Below are positions 1 to 5,746 of a stretch of 6,784 nt of DNA, one piece after another. Where the stretch lies: positions 1-6,784 of the forward strand of contig WJKD01000845.1 of the NCBI GenBank assembly GCA_014729315.1, in the 5' to 3' direction. Each line of letters begins with the position of its first letter. The first letter of the stretch is position 1. The notes beneath the pieces were generated by a model. The model searched no databases. It saw only the letters and a program-made list of their open reading frames with translations, and was not told where the DNA came from. Origin of the DNA: Promethearchaeota archaeon. GTDB taxonomy: Archaea > Asgardarchaeota > Lokiarchaeia > Sigynarchaeales > SOKP01. A program made the translations under genes and the position numbers.

Positions 1-1
1 C

Positions 2-691
2 CCTATTTGCCAGGATACAGGTGTCTTAAATTTTTATGTGAATTTAGGAAATCGTTTTCCGATTATCTCGAATTTTCAAAAAATCATCCACGAAGCTGTT
101 GAGAAGGCTACGACAGAAGTCCCTCTAAGAGGTAATAGCGTTGATCCTATAAGTAATCTAAACCCAGAAAATAACCTCGGCGTGAATGTACCACCAATAC
201 ACATTAATATAGTCGACAATTCCTCCGATCTCGAGATTTTTGTATTACCTAAAGGAGGGGGTGGCGAAAATCTTTCAAAATTATTCATGTTAAATCCATC
301 AAACGGCTTGGATATCTTTCAAGAAAAAATTGTTCAAGCCCTTAAAGAAGCTGGAGGTATGCCGTGTCCGCCCGTAATATTAGGCGTTGGATTAGGCGGC
401 GATGCTTCAAATTCAATGACGTTGGCAAAAAATGCGTTATTAAGACCCTTAAATCAAAGACATCCTAGAACCGATGTGGCTAAAATTGAATTAGAACTAA
501 TCAATAAAATTAACAAATTAAATATAGGTGTTATGGGCCTAGGAGGAAAATTCACATGTCTCGATGTGCATATTGAGATCGCAATGAGACATCCCGCTTC
601 CTTTCCCGTTGGAATGATTGTGCAGTGTTATTGTCATCGAATAGCTTCTTTCAAAATAAATCAAAAGGGGATGATGGTAAATGAGACATAA
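2..691 (+). CDS. Class I fumarate hydratase alpha subunit (5' partial)
   Basis: Catalytic, [4Fe-4S]-binding subunit of a two-subunit class I fumarase (fumarate + water to L-malate), a cytosolic citric-acid-cycle enzyme. The reading frame is open to the left edge and begins with PICQDTG, the signature holding the first cluster cysteine, so the true start lies outside the window; about 40-60 N-terminal residues are probably missing. In the 229 visible residues the expected cluster ligands are Cys3 (CQDTG), Cys122 (GMPCPP) and Cys209 (VQC). Other family blocks are PKGGGGEN (about 83-90), GVGLGGDAS, LAKNALLRPL and GLGGKFTCLDVHIE. The GTG at 38 is internal, because the conserved CQDTG block lies before it. 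The stop overlaps the beta-subunit start by 11 bases, which indicates translational coupling. L-tartrate dehydratase (TtdA) shares the fold and cannot be strictly excluded, but fumarase is the usual archaeal role of this pair. Confidence 0.93.
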   Translation, partial: PICQDTGVLNFYVNLGNRFPIISNFQKIIHEAVEKATTEVPLRGNSVDPISNLNPENNLGVNVPPIHINIVDNSSDLEIFVLPKGGGGENLSKLFMLNPSNGLDIFQEKIVQALKEAGGMPCPPVILGVGLGGDASNSMTLAKNALLRPLNQRHPRTDVAKIELELINKINKLNIGVMGLGGKFTCLDVHIEIAMRHPASFPVGMIVQCYCHRIASFKINQKGMMVNET

Positions 692-1229
692 TATAAATTT
701 ACCAGTGGAGCCTAGCGATTTAACTAAATTAAATATAAAAGACATAGTTTACTTAGACGGCCTAATCATTACGGCTAGAGATCAAGCACACAAAAGAATT
801 ATTGATTCTTATGAAAAAAAAGGGGGCGTTCCCGAATTTTTCGAAATAATTAAAGGTTGTGCGATATATCATTGTGGACCGATTATTAAGGAATGCAATG
901 ATGATTACGAGGTAATTTCTGCCGGACCAACTACTAGTCAGAGAATGGACCGACTAGAAAATCAGGTCGTAAAACTGCTGGATATCAGATTTATTATAGG
1001 AAAAGGAGGGATGAGAAATTTGAAAACTAAGGCCAATAAGGTTGTTTATTTGAGTTTTACCGGTGGATGTGGTGCGATTGTAAATAAATTTGTTAAACAT
1101 GTAGAAAATGTAGAATGGTTAGATTTGGGAAAGTGCGAATCTGTGTGGTTTTTGAAGGTTAAAAATTTCGGTCCCTTAATAGTTGCCCAAGATGTTCACG
1201 GAAAGGTTATTTATAATTTTCAATCTTAG
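681..1229 (+). CDS. Class I fumarate hydratase beta subunit
   Basis: Partner of the upstream alpha subunit; together they form the active site of a heteromeric class I fumarase. At 182 residues it has the normal length of an archaeal beta subunit, equivalent to the C-terminal domain of single-chain class I fumarases. Family blocks in order: DGLIITARDQAHKRI (26-40), YHCGPI (63-68), SAGPTTSQRMD (80-90), GKGG (107-110), GGCGA (128-132) and FGPLIVAQDVHG (163-174). The ATG at 681 sits inside the end of the alpha gene, after a purine-rich stretch at 665-677 (GGGGATGATGG) that may act as a weak ribosome-binding site; coupling to alpha translation probably matters more. The W-x-L-x-V-x-x-FGPLIV ending fits fumarase better than tartrate dehydratase. 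Nothing looks damaged. Confidence 0.93.
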   Translation: MRHNINLPVEPSDLTKLNIKDIVYLDGLIITARDQAHKRIIDSYEKKGGVPEFFEIIKGCAIYHCGPIIKECNDDYEVISAGPTTSQRMDRLENQVVKLLDIRFIIGKGGMRNLKTKANKVVYLSFTGGCGAIVNKFVKHVENVEWLDLGKCESVWFLKVKNFGPLIVAQDVHGKVIYNFQS

Positions 1230-1237
1230 TTAGTATA

Positions 1238-1251
1238 TTTTTTTAAAAAAA
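1238..1251. terminator. T7A7 tract between convergent genes
   Basis: Seven T followed by seven A lie nine bases after the fumarase beta stop. Archaeal RNA polymerase terminates on oligo-T in the non-template strand. The tract gives a T7 run on the plus strand for the fumarase operon and, read the other way, a T7 run for the convergent AIR-synthase-like gene, whose stop is 77 bases away. The rest of the 98-base gap (1230-1327) is plain AT-rich sequence with no gene. Confidence 0.5.
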
Positions 1252-1327
1252 TCTGAAAGAATTTTAAATTATATTTGAAATATAAAAATAGTATTAATTT
1301 CAACCAATATGAATACAATAGAGGATT

Positions 1328-2380
1328 TTAGCTAGATTTTTCAAAGATTTTTGTAATTTCGTCAGTCTCCGAATAATTTAAGTTTTTAATTATACCGTCC
1401 TTGGTTTTCATTTTAAGTCCTTCTTTTTTTTGAGTTATTTTACCTATAATTTCTGCAGATATTTTATTTTTTCTCAATAAATTAACGAGATCTGCAGAAT
1501 TTTCTCCGCTTACCGTTATTAATAATGATCCCGACGAGATGGTGCCGATTGGATTTAAACCATAGACTTTACTTAGTTCTAATGGCTCCGCCAACACACT
1601 TATTTTGTCTTCAAATACTAATACTCCCGAATTAGAAGCAATCGCTACTTCTGCAATTCCGCAAGCTAAACCACCCTCAGTAGGGTCGTGCATCGAATTT
1701 ATCGAGAAATTTTCGTTGCTTAATAAGGCTTCTTTGTATACACTGATTCCAGGATCGAACAGATAGCTTTTACACCTCTCGATAAAGGACGATTCAAAAC
1801 CATTGTTTTTTAATTCCTCCTCTTTTTCACGAGCAATAATTGAAGTTCCCTCAATAAAAACTCCTTTAGTCAAAATAATATCGTCTCCTATCTGAGCTCC
1901 AGATGTATTTACCAGGTTTTCTTTGTCTACTTCTCCTATCAACGAACCAATTACAATAGGTCTATTAAGCTCTGAAGTAACCTCCGTGTGGCCCCCTACA
2001 ATTGTAATTCCCATGGAATTACAGGTATCGTGTATGCTTTTAAATATATTTTCAATCATATTTTCGGATGTTTTCCCCTCCGGAAGTAAGATTGTGCATT
2101 GAAACCATTTAGGTTCTGCGCCAGTACATACTAAATCGTTAACATTCACATGAACGGCGTAATACCCTATTTCTTGTGTAGCGAATGTTATAGGATCCAT
2201 CTTTACCACCATATACTTGCCATTCTTCATATCAATGACTGCGGCATCTTCTCCTATTCTACTTCCGGTGATTACTCTTTTGTCGTTAATTTCTAAATCA
2301 GAAACAAAGTTTTTTAGCATTTTTTCTAGTAGATTATGGTTAAGTTTGCCGATTGAAAATGGAGAATTCTTTAATCTCAT
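1328..2380 (-). CDS. AIR synthase-related protein, HypE-like
   Basis: 350-residue ATP-binding protein of the PurM/ThiL/SelD/HypE superfamily, closest in pattern to the archaeal HypE-like group (COG0309 type). N-terminal AIRS domain: GKL at 11-13, the nucleotide/Mg-binding GEDAAV (43-48), MDPI (61-64), VNVNDLVCTGAEP (78-90) and GGHTEV (129-134). C-terminal AIRS domain: GDDIILTKG (165-173), EGTSIIA (177-183), HDPTEGG (231-237) and SSGSLL (282-287). Genuine HypE, which makes the cyanide ligand of [NiFe] hydrogenase, ends in a conserved cysteine that carries the carbamoyl group. This protein ends in EKSS with no cysteine near the terminus, so it should not be called HypE; substrate and product are unknown. 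The ATG is preceded by a TTTAAATA box 31 bases upstream and a weak TGATT ribosome-binding sequence, so it probably has its own promoter rather than depending on the GTPase gene 138 bases upstream. No hydrogenase genes are visible nearby. Confidence 0.85.
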   Translation of the reverse strand: MRLKNSPFSIGKLNHNLLEKMLKNFVSDLEINDKRVITGSRIGEDAAVIDMKNGKYMVVKMDPITFATQEIGYYAVHVNVNDLVCTGAEPKWFQCTILLPEGKTSENMIENIFKSIHDTCNSMGITIVGGHTEVTSELNRPIVIGSLIGEVDKENLVNTSGAQIGDDIILTKGVFIEGTSIIAREKEEELKNNGFESSFIERCKSYLFDPGISVYKEALLSNENFSINSMHDPTEGGLACGIAEVAIASNSGVLVFEDKISVLAEPLELSKVYGLNPIGTISSGSLLITVSGENSADLVNLLRKNKISAEIIGKITQKKEGLKMKTKDGIIKNLNYSETDEITKIFEKSS

Positions 2381-2410
2381 AAACGAATCAATATAATAAG
2401 AGATAGAAAA

Positions 2411-2418
2411 TATTTAAA
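2411..2418 (-). promoter_or_regulatory. TATA box for the AIR-synthase-like gene
   Basis: The minus strand reads TTTAAATA, a full match to the archaeal box A consensus, 31 bases before the ATG at 2380. With initiation about 25 bases downstream of the box, the transcript would have a leader of only a few bases. A second TA-rich stretch, TTATAAATT (2417-2425), abuts it upstream. The remainder of 2381-2518 contains no gene and no strong T-tract for the upstream GTPase transcript, so some read-through is possible. Confidence 0.5.
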
Positions 2419-2518
2419 TTTATAAGATTATTTTGATTGTCTTTTAGGTTAAAATTAAGGTCAATTTAATAAGTGAAAAGGATATGAACAATTATTATTA
2501 TCTTTTTTAGCCTATTTC

Positions 2519-3841
2519 CTATTTAATTTGAGCATCTTTGAAAATATTTTTCATATCGTTTTTTAACTGATTTCTTTTAGCAGATTTTATCGATTCAAGT
2601 TTCTTGGATATACTAACTGGTTTTTCCTCGCTTGTTTGTGAAAACTCTTCCCTTTCTTTTAAAAGGTTAGTTAGCATAGCGTTAGCTTCCTTTATCTGAT
2701 CCCAGATACTACTTTTTTTCTTATTTCTTTCAAGATTTTTTCTCATTTCAAATTTTCTTTTCTGCTCTTCCAATCTCTTTTCCGATTGAGCTTTTTTTTG
2801 GATCAGTTTTTCTTTTCGCTTTCTCTCTAATTCAGTGGCCTCCAAGACATTTCTTACTTTTTTTGACTTTTCAATGAATTTTTTTGATAACTTGTATTCT
2901 CCCAGTACCGAACACAACTTGCTAATTTCTTCAAATTTTTCTGCTGCTAACTTTAAATTTCCTCTTTTAATTTCTATTTCAGCTTCTTTAATAAGTGAAT
3001 CTCTTCGAAATAATGGTTTTATCAAAGGAGAGGCTTGAACATTGATATTTAACACATCTGCCATTATGTTAATCATTTTTTCTCTGTTCTCTGATTGGTT
3101 TGCCACCATCGGATAAGTAGGAATACCGTTAAACAAATATTCTATTTTTTTTGGATGTGAAGCGTTTTCGAGATCTTGCTTGTTTGCAATAACCGCAACT
3201 TCAGCGTATGGAGTCTCTTCTTTAATAAAATCGATAAAAAATTTACTTTTTTCTACATTTTCGAGAGTGGAATCAGTTACGATTAGAACTGCATCGCTTC
3301 CCTTTATCATTAATTTCCATAAATAACTATACTGCATTTGGCCCGCAAAATCCCATAAAGAATAATAGAGATTTCCGATTTTAATAGTTGAGCTATCGAC
3401 ATTTATTGTAGGAATGTGTTGGGTTGGAATCTCTTCCGCTTTAATCAATTTGGTAATAGTTGTTTTTCCAACTCCGGCAAACCCTACGATGGAAACTTTT
3501 GGTTTTAACATTTTATGAATTGAATAAATCGTTGGTTGGAAAAGTTTAACCATATCTTCGGGGATCTCGGAATTATTATCTAAGTAGGTTTCAAAAAAGG
3601 TAAGAAATTCTTTTTTACATCTTCTAATTTCTTTGTCGATATCTTCCGTGCGGATACCCAAACTGGTCAGGAAGACGAAAGTTAAGTTGTAGAGATCTTC
3701 CGTAATATAAGACAATCGATATTTGTAATATTCTTCGTATTTAATTGAATTATATTCGGGGTCGCTGACCTTAATTAAATTATATAAATTGTAGAGTTCT
3801 TTATCGTCTAATGATTCACCAAATTGGAACTGATAGACCAT
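2519..3841 (-). CDS. Arf-like GTPase with N-terminal longin-like domain and C-terminal coiled coil
   Basis: 440 residues from the ATG at 3841. The central Arf/Ras-type GTPase (about 113-270) has G1 GFAGVGKT (120-127), G2 Thr145 in IPTINVDSS, G3 WDFAGQ (163-168, with catalytic-type Gln168) and G4 NKQDL (220-224), which with the following ENA is Arf-like (NKQDLPNA). G5 is weak: VAN (246-248) stands where SA/CA is usual. Residues 1-112 are not part of a normal small GTPase. Read with 12 codons that lie in frame upstream of the ATG, they give the strand-strand-helix-strand-strand-helix-helix order of a longin domain. Residues 281-330 look like a TPR-type helical hairpin (GNLKLAAEKFEEI). Residues 334-376 are a highly charged coiled coil or single helix. 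The tail is basic and helical. There is no signal peptide, membrane segment or lipidation motif. It is divergently paired with a Sec23/24-like gene. Likely role (inferred): a GTP-dependent switch for a membrane or cytoskeletal assembly. The GTPase call is very sure; the longin call is moderate. Confidence 0.92.
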   Translation of the reverse strand: MVYQFQFGESLDDKELYNLYNLIKVSDPEYNSIKYEEYYKYRLSYITEDLYNLTFVFLTSLGIRTEDIDKEIRRCKKEFLTFFETYLDNNSEIPEDMVKLFQPTIYSIHKMLKPKVSIVGFAGVGKTTITKLIKAEEIPTQHIPTINVDSSTIKIGNLYYSLWDFAGQMQYSYLWKLMIKGSDAVLIVTDSTLENVEKSKFFIDFIKEETPYAEVAVIANKQDLENASHPKKIEYLFNGIPTYPMVANQSENREKMINIMADVLNINVQASPLIKPLFRRDSLIKEAEIEIKRGNLKLAAEKFEEISKLCSVLGEYKLSKKFIEKSKKVRNVLEATELERKRKEKLIQKKAQSEKRLEEQKRKFEMRKNLERNKKKSSIWDQIKEANAMLTNLLKEREEFSQTSEEKPVSISKKLESIKSAKRNQLKNDMKNIFKDAQIK

Positions 3842-3874
3842 TTTATCGTCTCTGAGAACTAATATTAGTCGTAA

Positions 3875-3890
3875 AATTCCTTTTCCACCT
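3875..3890 (-). promoter_or_regulatory. Ribosome-binding site and probable ATT start of the GTPase gene
   Basis: On the minus strand AGGTGG (3890-3885), complementary to the archaeal 16S 3' end over AGGTG, is followed after seven bases by ATT at 3877-3875. From there the frame is open into the GTPase gene, adding 12 residues (I-LRLILVLRDDK) before the ATG at 3841. No ATG, GTG or TTG lies in frame between the TAA at 3906-3904 and that ATG, and the ATG itself has no ribosome-binding site. The added residues form a hydrophobic strand that completes a beta-hairpin with MVYQFQFGES. Either translation starts at a rare ATT, or the base is an assembly error or mutation of ATG. Confidence 0.55.
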
Positions 3891-4053
3891 TTCGATTTAA
3901 TAGCTTAAAACGATTATAAAGTACAAGTTTTTAAAAATTTGCATTTAAACAAATCACAACCGTCTCTCACATAATTTTGAATTGAATTTGTGAAAAAAAT
4001 GGACATACACAAAAATTTAAAAGTAAATATAGCGATTAAAATCAAAAAAAAAA
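3891..4053. promoter_or_regulatory. Shared divergent promoter region of the GTPase and Sec23/24-like genes
   Basis: AT-rich region with no gene, between the two ribosome-binding sites. Candidate TATA boxes for the minus-strand GTPase are TTTATAAT (3920-3913) and a TTTTTAAAAA tract (about 3937-3928); the latter would leave a leader of roughly 30 bases before the ATT start. For the plus-strand gene, TTTAAAAG (4016-4023) and AAATATA (4025-4031) lie 34-49 bases before the ATG at 4065. I could not single out one box for either gene. The arrangement implies that both genes could be regulated together. Confidence 0.4.
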
Positions 4054-4059
4054 GTGATT
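4054..4059 (+). promoter_or_regulatory. Ribosome-binding site of the Sec23/24-like gene
   Basis: GTGATT lies five bases before the ATG at 4065 and is complementary to the AAUCAC end of archaeal 16S rRNA. It fixes the start of the downstream gene and shows that this genome uses Shine-Dalgarno sites, which supports reading AGGTGG at 3885-3890 as functional for the divergent gene. Confidence 0.6.
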
Positions 4060-4064
4060 GAAAG

Positions 4065-5720
4065 ATGTTTAAGAGAGCATTCGATAAATTTTTAGAAAAA
4101 CCAAATATAAAACCGAAACTATATCCTTACATTTATTCCATTAATTTTCAAGGTTTAAAAACTAAATCTAAAAAAACCTTGTCGATAGAACCGATTAAAT
4201 GTAGTCAATGCGGCGCCGTGCTGACGGACACTGCAACGATTAAAGAAGACAAAAAAATAGGAGTATATTTTAAATGCGTGTACTGTGGCACGATTAATTT
4301 AGTCTCAAAAGAACAAATTATTGAAACTATCCCGGACGATTCTGACTTTATTATTAAAGACATTGAACCGAAAGAAGAGAAAATAGAAAAAATTACCGGT
4401 GTAAGCGTAAAAGAAAGTGAGCTTTATATTTCTGTGATTGATATTTCTGGCTCAATGAGTGGTGGAAAGATTGAAGCTGTGAAAAAATCGTTAATTCAAA
4501 CCTTAAAGGATTACAAAATAAACGCAGCTATGACTAAATTTATTTTAATTGCCTTTGAGAGTTCGGTATATTATTATTTGAGACACGATCAAAATTCAAT
4601 AAATTTCAGCGGAGAAATTCTTTTTTCAAAAGATGGGATGAAAAAAAGTTTAAAAGATACCATAAATCAAGATACTCAAGTTGGTTCAATAGGCGAATTT
4701 GCTGAAGGGTGGATTAGCGTTATTAAAAACTTACGATCGATGGATATGACAGCTTTGGGGCCCGCATTATATTATGCAATCTCTACATTTGAGATTTTAG
4801 GATTTCCTTCGGGAAGGATAACGCTTCTGACTGATGGATTAGCAAATCAAGGTATTGGCAATCTTTCTGGAACAAGCATTGGGGCCGAAAAGTTCTATGA
4901 AGAAATTGCAGACTTATGTAATAAATTGAATATTCTTGTGGATGTTGTAGGAGTTTCTTCTTCTGGTGATAATAACGAGATGGGGCTACAAACCTTAGGT
5001 AAACTTACAGATGCTACGGGGGGGAAGCTATTCTTAATTACCAGCGAAGAAATGGAAGCGGTATTTGGCGAATTACGGCAGACTAACTACGTAGGAAAAG
5101 ATGTAAAAATTAAAATTATAACTCCAAAAGACATAGAAATAAAAGAAATTACCGGTGCCTTCAGTTCAAAATCCGTTAAAGAACCCGAACTGAAATTAGG
5201 GGCAGTAACCGAATCGCGTGAATTATATTTAGAATTGGATCCTAAAAAGAAGTTTAAAAAAGAGGTTAGACAGATTCCCGTTCAACTCCAGATTGAATAT
5301 GAGGACGAAGATGGTCGTAAAAGATTGCGCGTAATCGAAGATAAAGTACCAATTACTGATAATGTTAACGATTATAAAGCAAAATACGACCAAAAACTCA
5401 ATGTAATGATGAATATTCAATCAGCAGGAAGTCAATATTATGGTGGAGGCGTTAATGATTCTAAAAACAAATTAAACCAACTAAAAAAATCCATAGAATC
5501 AGAAATGCACGCGTTAAAAGGAGGGAATATAGATTTCGACGAGGAGGATTTTTCTGAAAGCATCGCTTATTTAAACGACGAGTTAGAAGAGATAGAAATG
5601 GAAGAAGAAAAGGTTACTAATGCTCCTAAGGCCAGCTTTTTCGCTGCAAAAGGTCAATCAAGAGCAAGAATGTCCCAAGAATTAAAAAAGCAGAAGTTAA
5701 AAAAGAAAAAACAAAAATAA
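4065..5720 (+). CDS. Zinc-finger/vWA protein resembling the core of Sec23/Sec24
   Basis: 551-residue soluble protein. A four-cysteine zinc finger (Cys46, Cys49, Cys71, Cys74) ends in FKCVYCGTIN, like the WxCxxCxxxN of Sec23/24. A von Willebrand A domain follows (about 118-340) with a complete metal site: DISGS (126-130), Thr229 and Asp257 in LLTDG. Residues 343-430 look like a beta-sandwich, ending in IEYEDEDGRKRLRV (410-423), which parallels the conserved QYxxxxGxRRIRV block of Sec23/24. Residues 434-486 are helical, 489-516 strongly acidic, and 538-551 a lysine tail. The order finger, trunk, sandwich, helices follows Sec23/24; the gelsolin-like domain and most of the helical domain are missing. 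In eukaryotes Sec23/24 is the inner COPII coat recruited by the Arf-family GTPase Sar1; here an Arf-like GTPase is the divergent neighbour. An alternative is a generic prokaryotic vWA protein with a zinc ribbon, since some vWA families also carry a sandwich with a dGxxRxlRV strand. The domain calls are firm; the Sec23/24 relationship is moderate. Confidence 0.82.
   Translation: MFKRAFDKFLEKPNIKPKLYPYIYSINFQGLKTKSKKTLSIEPIKCSQCGAVLTDTATIKEDKKIGVYFKCVYCGTINLVSKEQIIETIPDDSDFIIKDIEPKEEKIEKITGVSVKESELYISVIDISGSMSGGKIEAVKKSLIQTLKDYKINAAMTKFILIAFESSVYYYLRHDQNSINFSGEILFSKDGMKKSLKDTINQDTQVGSIGEFAEGWISVIKNLRSMDMTALGPALYYAISTFEILGFPSGRITLLTDGLANQGIGNLSGTSIGAEKFYEEIADLCNKLNILVDVVGVSSSGDNNEMGLQTLGKLTDATGGKLFLITSEEMEAVFGELRQTNYVGKDVKIKIITPKDIEIKEITGAFSSKSVKEPELKLGAVTESRELYLELDPKKKFKKEVRQIPVQLQIEYEDEDGRKRLRVIEDKVPITDNVNDYKAKYDQKLNVMMNIQSAGSQYYGGGVNDSKNKLNQLKKSIESEMHALKGGNIDFDEEDFSESIAYLNDELEEIEMEEEKVTNAPKASFFAAKGQSRARMSQELKKQKLKKKKQK
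5684..5717 (-). terminator. T-tracts ending the ATC-hydrolase-like transcript
   Basis: On the minus strand this stretch has three runs of six T and one of five T, 30-63 bases beyond the stop at 5747. They are the antisense of the lysine codons at the end of the Sec23/24-like gene. The gap between the two convergent genes is only 26 bases and has no T-tract, so termination probably happens here. Confidence 0.35.
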
Positions 5721-5746
5721 ATAAACTTTAAAGAGATTAAACGGGG

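Noticed and set aside
38..40. GTG at 38 as the start of the fumarase alpha gene
   Set aside because: The conserved CQDTG cluster motif lies in frame before it, so the gene begins outside the window.
681..691. Overlap of the fumarase alpha and beta genes as an oddity
   Set aside because: Short overlaps between the two subunit genes are ordinary for a tightly coupled operon.
76..745. Minus-strand frames opposite the fumarase alpha gene
   Set aside because: The plus strand encodes unmistakable fumarase motifs throughout, and the antisense frames have no family signal.
2..1229. L(+)-tartrate dehydratase (ttdA/ttdB) as the first choice
   Set aside because: The families are homologous, but archaeal alpha/beta pairs of this length with a W-x-L-x-V-x-x-FGPLIV ending are usually fumarase. 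It is kept only as an alternative.
1328..2380. Calling this gene hypE
   Set aside because: The fold motifs fit, but the C-terminal cysteine that defines functional HypE is absent and no hydrogenase genes are visible.
2835..3038. Plus-strand reading frame opposite the coiled-coil part of the GTPase
   Set aside because: It is the antisense shadow of the lysine/glutamate-rich helix; composition is Phe/Ser-biased with no ribosome-binding site or domain.
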